DNA from: Solirubrobacterales bacterium 70-9 | GTDB taxonomy: Bacteria; Actinomycetota; Thermoleophilia; Solirubrobacterales; 70-9 | DNA length: 19,335 bases | Reading direction: 5' to 3' | Assembly (NCBI GenBank): GCA_001898095.1 | Contig: MKSH01000256.1 | Coordinates: forward strand, 1-19,335 | Shown: piece after piece, positions 15,418-19,335 of the stretch | Numbering within the stretch: the stretch's first letter is position 1 | How the letters are laid out: the number at the start of each line of letters is the position of its first letter | Notes under the pieces: model-generated | The model's input: only the letters and a program-made list of their open reading frames with translations | Database searches by the model: none | Told to the model about the DNA's origin: nothing | Position numbers and translations under genes: made by a program

Positions 15418-15953
15418 TGCCGGCCGAGGGGATCATGCTCGGCCCGGGGGAGGGCGAGCGCGTCGCCGGCAAAGGCCTCGACGTGGTGCTGAAGGCGCCG
15501 ATGGATCCGGCGATGACCTCGAGCTTCGAGGTCGGCATCCAGGCCCACTATGACGTCGGCGCCCACGTCCACGGCAGCGGCGAGGAGATCTTCTTCATCC
15601 TCGAGGGAGAACTCGAGTTCCTCGTCTTCGAGCCGGTCGACCGCTCCGTCCCCGACTGGCACGAGTGGGAATCGCCCACCGGCAAGCGCTTCATCCGCGG
15701 CGGTCCGGGCCAGTTCATGTTCGTGCCGCCGGGCGTCCCGCACGCCTTCGGCAACCCGACCGACCAGCCCGCGCGGATGTTCTTCCAGTCCTCGGTGCCG
15801 GGCGGCCACGAGCATTACTTCGAAGAGCTAGCCGCGATCCTCGCGCGTTCCGCCGGCGGCGTCGACCAGGACGAGATCGAAGACCTCCGCCGCCGCTACG
15901 ACATCGAACAGCTCACGCCGCTTGCCGGCGGCGCTGTCCCAGGAGCGTCCTGA
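15417..15953 (+). CDS. Cupin protein, last gene of the resorcylate operon
   Basis: The 178-residue single cupin has motif 1 GAHVHGSGEEIFFILEGELEF, with H50, H52 and E56/E57 as metal ligands, and motif 2 GPGQFMFVPPGVPHAFGNP, with H109. A 25-residue insertion (FEPVDRSVPDWHEWESPTGK region, about 71-92) lies between the motifs, and an Asp/Glu/Arg-rich helix closes the protein. The intact ligand set suggests a metal enzyme (quercetinase-like dioxygenase or isomerase) or a sensor; no specific function can be named. The ATG overlaps the SDR stop (TGATG). The last 41 bases overlap the convergent DUF559 gene. Confidence 0.85.
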   Translation: MPAEGIMLGPGEGERVAGKGLDVVLKAPMDPAMTSSFEVGIQAHYDVGAHVHGSGEEIFFILEGELEFLVFEPVDRSVPDWHEWESPTGKRFIRGGPGQFMFVPPGVPHAFGNPTDQPARMFFQSSVPGGHEHYFEELAAILARSAGGVDQDEIEDLRRRYDIEQLTPLAGGAVPGAS

Positions 15954-16842
15954 CCGTCGCGATCACCGTTCCCGGCTCGCGCTTCAGGCGCGGGCCGGTG
16001 ACGCGGATCATCTCGATCCCGGCCAGCAGCAACTCCGCGTGGCGCACCGGGTCGGCCTCGAAGGAGGCACGGTCCCCGTGCGTCTCGTACACCTCGAGTT
16101 CGACCGCGAAGCGCGCGTCGGGCCAATAGGCGTCGAGCTCGTAACCGGCGACCGCGTAGTTCATCGACGGCGTCGGGAGCCCGGCCTTGCGCACGAGGTC
16201 CCGAAATTCCCGCTCGACGCTGGAGCGGGTGACGGTCGGGTCGGGAACGTAGATGTCGAGCGCGGCTCGGAGCGGTCCGCGGCCGGGATGGTTGCCGCAG
16301 CGGGCGAGGATCGATTCGAGAGCCCTCAGGTCGAGCTCGTCGTGTTCTTCGCTGCGCTTCAGGGATTTTTCGACCTGGGCGCGGGTTCGTCTGGCGGCGA
16401 GGTCGAGCTGGGTTCGGGCCAGGGAAGTCACCGCAATGCCTTCGACGAGGGCTCGGTCCTCGTCGGGCAGGACCGCCCGGTGGACGACGAACTGCGGCTT
16501 CGAGTGGCGGCGGGTCGGAGCCGTCACGTGAAACTCGCCCGATGGCCGACTGCGAAGTAGTCCCCAGATCCAGCCGGCGCTGAGATGGCTGGCGACGGCG
16601 TCGGGAGCGTTGGCGAGGACGGCGCCGAGGCAGTGCCCGTGCCAGCTCAGCTTCTCGTGCCCGACGGAGTACACGCCCCGATGCAGTCGATGAAGGCGTC
16701 CCGCGGCTACTTCATCCGTCACCGTGCTCCGCCCGAAGCCGAGTCGCTCTAGCTGACGGATAGACACGACACCGTGCTGTTGCGTCGCGACCGCCGCCAA
16801 CCTCCGACGGTCCAAACCCTCCGTTCGCTCCTTGTTCGCCAT
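15913..16842 (-). CDS. AbiEi-antitoxin-like N-terminus fused to DUF559 nuclease-like domain
   Basis: The 309-residue protein begins with an AbiEi-type winged helix (DRRRLAAVATQQHGVVSIRQ, RLHRGVYSVG; about 11-60), has a middle part of AbiEi/DUF kind, and ends in a Vsr-like PD-(D/E)XK domain: SSVEREF with E210, YELDAYWPDARFAVELE with D237, E248 and E250, then FEADPVRHAELLLAGIEMIRVT. Such proteins are abundant, usually solitary and uncharacterised in actinobacteria. No AbiEii toxin is adjacent, so a toxin-antitoxin role is not supported. The ATG at 16842 lies in the 7-base loop of a perfect 22-bp inverted repeat. A TTG at codon 10 with GGAGGG just before it is an alternative start. The 3' end overlaps the cupin gene tail to tail by 41 bp. 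Confidence 0.8.
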   Translation of the reverse strand: MANKERTEGLDRRRLAAVATQQHGVVSIRQLERLGFGRSTVTDEVAAGRLHRLHRGVYSVGHEKLSWHGHCLGAVLANAPDAVASHLSAGWIWGLLRSRPSGEFHVTAPTRRHSKPQFVVHRAVLPDEDRALVEGIAVTSLARTQLDLAARRTRAQVEKSLKRSEEHDELDLRALESILARCGNHPGRGPLRAALDIYVPDPTVTRSSVEREFRDLVRKAGLPTPSMNYAVAGYELDAYWPDARFAVELEVYETHGDRASFEADPVRHAELLLAGIEMIRVTGPRLKREPGTVIATVRTLLGQRRRQAA

Positions 16843-16867
16843 ATCCGAACAAGGAGCGAACGGAGGG
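16817..16867. repeat. Perfect 22-bp inverted repeat enclosing a start codon
   Basis: The arms 16817-16838 and 16846-16867 are exact reverse complements (left arm begins CCCTCCGTTCGC, right arm ends GCGAACGGAGGG); the loop is CCATATC (16839-16845). On the minus-strand message the loop reads GATATGG and holds the ATG of the DUF559-type gene. The 3' arm contains AAGGAG and GGAGGG, which the 5' arm would mask. It starts 22 bases after the SDR stop, so it may be a U-poor terminator for the SDR message, with only UUU following. It could also be a translational control hairpin or a mobile palindrome. Confidence 0.85.
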
Positions 16868-16889
16868 AAGTTCTCCCCCCTGACTTGGC

Positions 16890-17648
16890 CTAACGGAAGC
16901 CCGCCGTGGCGCCGCCGTCGATGGAGAAGTTCTGGCCGGTGACCCAGCCGGACTCGTCGGAGGCGAGGTACATGGCGAGGTAGGCGATGTCCTCACCGGT
17001 GCCGGGGCGCTGGATCAGGTGTTTGGAGAGCTGCCATTCGCGGCCCTCTTGGGGGACGGCGAAGTCGGTGGCGGGGGATTTCACGAAGCCGGGGCTGATC
17101 GCGTTGGCGCGGATGTTGTCTTTGGCGCCCTCGGCGGCCAGCGAGCGCGTCATCGATATCACGCCCCCCTTGGCCGCCGCGTGGGCGACCTGGCCGAGCG
17201 GCTCGATCCCCCGCAGGGCCGAATAGGAGGCCGTATTGACGATCGACCCGCCGCCGCCCTTCACCATGTGGGCCCAACCCGGCTTGATCGTGTTGAACAC
17301 CAGCTCCAGCTCCACGTTCAACACGTGGCGAAACAGCTCGTGGGTCATGTCGGCGAACGGGGCGAAGCCGAAGCCGGCGGCGTTGTTGTAGAGCACGTCG
17401 ATCCCGCCCAGCCGCTCGGCGGCGCCGTCGACCCACTCGGTCGCGGCGGCCGCATCGCTCAGGTCGACCGTATCCCCGTGCACGTCGTGCCCGGCCTCCC
17501 GCAACTCGGCAGCGGTCTTTTCCGCCGCCCCGTCCTGCAGATCGCAGCCGATCACCCGCGCCCCCTCGGCGGCGAACAACCGCTGCGCCGCCTCTCCCTG
17601 ACCGCCCGCCGTACCGGTGATCAGAACTCGCTTTCCCTCCAAACGCAT
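16890..17648 (-). CDS. SDR-family protein with His replacing the catalytic Tyr
   Basis: The 252-residue SDR has TGTAGGQG (11-18) for the dinucleotide, NNAA (88-91), N111, S141 in NTAS, and a normal C-terminus (TGQNFSIDGG). Where YxxxK is expected the sequence reads HAAAK (156-160): the codon is CAC, so the Tyr is replaced by His while Lys160 remains. The enzyme may use another base, have altered activity, or belong to a subgroup that tolerates His. D36 (GCDLQD) suggests NAD(H). ATG at 17648 has AAGGAGT 6 bases upstream. It is divergent from the two-domain cupin gene and shares its promoter region, suggesting co-regulation. Confidence 0.9.
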   Translation of the reverse strand: MRLEGKRVLITGTAGGQGEAAQRLFAAEGARVIGCDLQDGAAEKTAAELREAGHDVHGDTVDLSDAAAATEWVDGAAERLGGIDVLYNNAAGFGFAPFADMTHELFRHVLNVELELVFNTIKPGWAHMVKGGGGSIVNTASYSALRGIEPLGQVAHAAAKGGVISMTRSLAAEGAKDNIRANAISPGFVKSPATDFAVPQEGREWQLSKHLIQRPGTGEDIAYLAMYLASDESGWVTGQNFSIDGGATAGFR

Positions 17649-17739
17649 ACGCCACTCCTTTGTCCCTAGAAACCCAGTCGATCCTAAAACCTATAATGGT
17701 TATAGTAGTGGGTGGAGGACTAGGAGGGATCGAGCGCAG
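17649..17739. promoter_or_regulatory. Divergent promoter region with AT-rich palindrome, copy C
   Basis: The 91-bp gap between the SDR and two-domain cupin genes contains CTATAA-TGG-TTATAG (17691-17705), a perfect 6-bp inverted repeat around 3 bases. It contains TATAAT (17692-17697), a consensus -10 box 43 bases before the cupin ATG, and on the other strand TATAAC toward the SDR. The core matches elements at 945-954 and 5366-5377. No TTGACA-like -35 is visible, so an activator or repressor site over the promoter is likely. AGGAGG (17722-17727) lies 12 bases before the cupin ATG. Confidence 0.5.
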
Positions 17740-18576
17740 ATGCATCTGACGAAGCTTTGCAAGGCGCGCCCCGAGCGCGCCGCCGGATGGGGAACCCAAC
17801 CCTTGACCGACCTCTCCTGGCTCCTCGACGCCGACCTCGGCAACTCCGAGCACGGGGCTGTGGGACGGATGACGATCGAGGCCGGGGGTGGGCAGGAACC
17901 CCATCGGCATCCGGGGTCGGAGGAGGTCAGCCTGGTGCTGGAGGGTTCCGGGAGCGCTCTGGTAAACGGCGAGTGGGTCTCTATCGAGATGGGGAATCTT
18001 CTCTACGCGCCTGCCAATTCCTCGCACTCGCTGACGGCAGGTCCCGAAGGCTTGGATCTCCTGGTGGTTCTATCGGCATCTAGTGGCGCTGCGGCCGGCT
18101 GGGAGCCGGCAAGCAAGGCCACCCCGCCCACCACAACTGCAGAAGAGGTGGGCGGGGTGGCCTTGCCCAAGGTTCTCACCGGACTGGAGACCGACGAGGT
18201 CGAGCTCGACGATCCCGCCACCGGCTTCATCGGCATGAACGCGCGTTGGCTCGCCACCGATGAGATCTGCGATACGGGCTCGATCGTCGTCGGCAACAGC
18301 CGGTTCGCTCCCCACGGCGGGGCGCACGAGCTGCACCGGCACGCCCAGGCGGCCGAGGTCTTCATCGTGCTCTCGGGCGAGGGGGCGCAGCTGGATGCGG
18401 ATGGGAACGAGGTGCCGGTCGAGGTCGGCGAGGCGGCGCTCCTCCCGAAGGGCTCCTGGCATGGGTTCCGGGCCACCGGCCCCGAGGAAGTGCGGGCGGT
18501 GTTCGGATTCCTCGGCGCGACGAGCCTTGAGGACGCCGGCTACGAGCTCGCCGCGATGGCGCGCTCGGCCTCGTAG
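17740..18576 (+). CDS. Two-domain cupin (bicupin)
   Basis: The 278-residue protein carries two cupin barrels. Domain 1 has PHRHPGSEEVSLVLEGSG with H55, H57 and E61/E62 and second-motif H96. Domain 2 has HELHRHAQAAEVFIVLSGEG with H199, H201, E206 and second-motif H241. Both sites are complete, so both can bind metal. Bicupins include quercetin, gentisate and related dioxygenases as well as isomerases; the substrate is not evident here. The linker at about 115-148 (WEPASKATPP, TTTAEEVGGVALPK) is encoded by two tandem inverted repeats. ATG at 17740 was chosen for AGGAGG upstream and because the frame before it (back to 17617) crosses the promoter palindrome. Confidence 0.85.
   Translation: MHLTKLCKARPERAAGWGTQPLTDLSWLLDADLGNSEHGAVGRMTIEAGGGQEPHRHPGSEEVSLVLEGSGSALVNGEWVSIEMGNLLYAPANSSHSLTAGPEGLDLLVVLSASSGAAAGWEPASKATPPTTTAEEVGGVALPKVLTGLETDEVELDDPATGFIGMNARWLATDEICDTGSIVVGNSRFAPHGGAHELHRHAQAAEVFIVLSGEGAQLDADGNEVPVEVGEAALLPKGSWHGFRATGPEEVRAVFGFLGATSLEDAGYELAAMARSAS
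18094..18166. repeat. Two tandem perfect hairpins inside the bicupin linker
   Basis: GCCGGCT (18094-18100) and AGCCGGC (18104-18110) form a 7-bp stem with a GGG loop. Two bases later, arms 18113-18132 and 18147-18166 are a perfect 20-bp inverted repeat (left arm begins GCAAGGCCACCC, right arm ends GGGTGGCCTTGC) around a 14-base loop that contains CTGCAG. 54 of 73 bases are paired, within one open reading frame and exactly between the two cupin domains. This could be an inserted palindromic element, an internal mRNA structure that pauses translation between domains, or a transcription attenuator. Confidence 0.85.
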
Positions 18577-18600
18577 GTCCCGACCCGTAGTCTCCACGCC

Positions 18601-18888
18601 ATGGCCTACGTCGTGATCGCCTACTGGACCGCCAAGGACGGCGAGGAGGACGCGGTCGCGGCCGCGCTGACGAACCTGACCGAGCCCTCGCGGGCGGAGC
18701 CGGGCAACCTCGCTTATGTAGTGCACCGCGACCCCGAGGACGCGCGGCGCTTCGTCATCTACGAGCAGTACGCCGACGAGGCCGCCTACCAGGCGCACGC
18801 CGAGTCCGAGCACTTTCGCCGCTTCGGCAAAGAGGACGGGATCCCCCGCCTCTCTTCGCGCGAGCGGGAATTCCTAGTGGATATCTAG
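18601..18888 (+). CDS. ABM-domain (antibiotic biosynthesis/quinol monooxygenase-like) protein
   Basis: The 95-residue protein is a single dimeric alpha+beta barrel unit of the ABM/YgiN type: YVVIAYWTAKDGEEDAVAAA, AEPGNLAYVVHRDPEDARRF, YEQYADEAAYQAHAESEHF. Family members oxidise quinols or polyketide phenols without cofactor, or degrade autoinducers; many have no proven activity. The start at 18601 follows the bicupin stop by 24 bp on the same strand, so the two may be cotranscribed; the upstream Shine-Dalgarno is weak. In this setting, oxidation of a hydroquinone intermediate is a reasonable guess. Its last 15 bases overlap the convergent FAH-family gene. Confidence 0.85.
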   Translation: MAYVVIAYWTAKDGEEDAVAAALTNLTEPSRAEPGNLAYVVHRDPEDARRFVIYEQYADEAAYQAHAESEHFRRFGKEDGIPRLSSREREFLVDI

Positions 18889-19335
18889 GGAGATCGGTTC
18901 GACCGGGGCGGTGATCGGGGTGCGGAGCACTCCCAGGTCGCCGATCTCGCACTCGATCACGTCGCCGGGCTTGAGGAACTCCGGCGGCTGGGCCCCGGCG
19001 CCGACGCCCGCCGGCGTCCCGGTGGCGATCACGTCGCCGACCTCCAAGGTCAGCACGCGGCCGTAGAAGGCGACCAGCTCCTCGACCGAGAAGATCATCT
19101 TCGCGGTCGAGCTCTGCTGCTTCGGCTCGCCGTTCACCTTCAGGCTGATCGGCATATTCGTGGGATCGCCGGCCAGCTCGGCGCGGGTGATCCAGGTGCC
19201 CATCGGCGCCGCCCCGTCCCAGCCCTTGCCGATCACCGCGTCGAGGCCGAGCGGGTGGGGGAAGGGGGCGACGAAATCGCGCATCGAGAGGTCGTTCAGC
19301 ATCGTGTAGCCGAAGATCGCCCCCAGCGGGTCGGT
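18874..19335 (-). CDS. Fumarylacetoacetate hydrolase (FAH) family protein, C-terminal part
   Basis: The frame is open to the right edge, giving 153 residues before the stop; the N-terminal part lies outside the window. FGYTMLNDLSMRD matches the FAH core (FGYTxxNDVSARD), GKGWDGAAPMGTWIT matches the GKxxDxxxPxGPW segment, and VLTLEVGDVIATGTPAGVGA is the conserved C-terminal strand-turn. Such enzymes are Mg2+-dependent C-C hydrolases, decarboxylases or hydratases acting on 2-oxo acids (fumarylpyruvate hydrolase, HpcE, 2-oxopent-4-enoate hydratase relatives). It could act on the product of the extradiol dioxygenase. The reaction cannot be assigned from this fragment. The ATG at 19302 is internal, not the true start. 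Confidence 0.92.
   Translation of the reverse strand, partial: TDPLGAIFGYTMLNDLSMRDFVAPFPHPLGLDAVIGKGWDGAAPMGTWITRAELAGDPTNMPISLKVNGEPKQQSSTAKMIFSVEELVAFYGRVLTLEVGDVIATGTPAGVGAGAQPPEFLKPGDVIECEIGDLGVLRTPITAPVEPISLDIH

Noticed and set aside
13197..15815. An 872-codon minus-strand frame, and similar long frames such as 8007-10229 and 7718-9475
   Set aside because: They lie opposite or out of frame with clear enzymes, show no motifs, and have skewed Arg/Pro/Ala composition typical of shadow frames.
15916..15933. A CGCCGC/GCGGCG hairpin near the end of the cupin gene as a terminator
   Set aside because: A 6-bp GC stem inside coding DNA without T-tract is common by chance at this GC content.
15913..16842. 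An AbiE-type toxin-antitoxin system
   Set aside because: Only the AbiEi-like N-terminal fold is present, fused to a DUF559 nuclease-like domain; no AbiEii nucleotidyltransferase gene lies nearby.

Overview
The window is a very GC-rich (about 70 percent by eye), gene-dense bacterial segment with frequent GTG starts, 1-8 bp gene overlaps and almost no intergenic DNA. This, with regulator and nuclease families common in actinobacteria, points to an Actinomycetota chromosome. A soil member of Thermoleophilia/Solirubrobacterales is a low-confidence guess. No rRNA, tRNA, CRISPR array, insertion sequence or phage gene was seen, and no stretch over 300 bases lacks a gene.

Left part (1-5325): regulators. 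A GAF-domain regulator (minus, running off the left edge) is divergent from a GntR/FCD repressor (plus). Then come a secreted six-cysteine protein of unknown function and a 931-residue ATP-binding LuxR-type (LAL) regulator, both on the minus strand.

Middle (5386-15953): an aromatic-ring catabolic region. A plus-strand operon encodes a cupin, a degenerate cupin, a LinA/SnoaL-like NTF2-fold protein and an AtaL-like SRPBCC protein. It converges on an IclR regulator. The minus-strand unit, in transcription order, is type I extradiol dioxygenase, zinc-lobe MDR oxidoreductase, MhpA-like flavin hydroxylase, IclR. Divergent from it, across a 127-bp promoter region, runs gamma-resorcylate decarboxylase-like amidohydrolase, hydroxyquinol 1,2-dioxygenase, maleylacetate reductase, SDR, cupin. 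The second arm fits resorcylate to resorcinol, then (after hydroxylation, possibly by the flavin enzyme) hydroxyquinol, maleylacetate and 3-oxoadipate. The first arm supplies a separate meta-cleavage activity.

Right part (15913-19335): an AbiEi/DUF559-type protein whose start codon lies in the loop of a perfect 22-bp hairpin, an SDR with His in place of the catalytic Tyr, a two-domain cupin with two tandem hairpins in its linker, an ABM monooxygenase-like protein, and the C-terminal part of a fumarylacetoacetate hydrolase (FAH) family enzyme that could process ring-cleavage products.

The least-explained features are the shared AT-rich element (core TAATNRTT) in three divergent promoter regions, the two long perfect inverted repeats placed on coding sequence, and the many small cupin/cyclase-fold proteins beside two unrelated ring-cleavage enzymes. 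No transporter gene and no PKS gene is present in the window.
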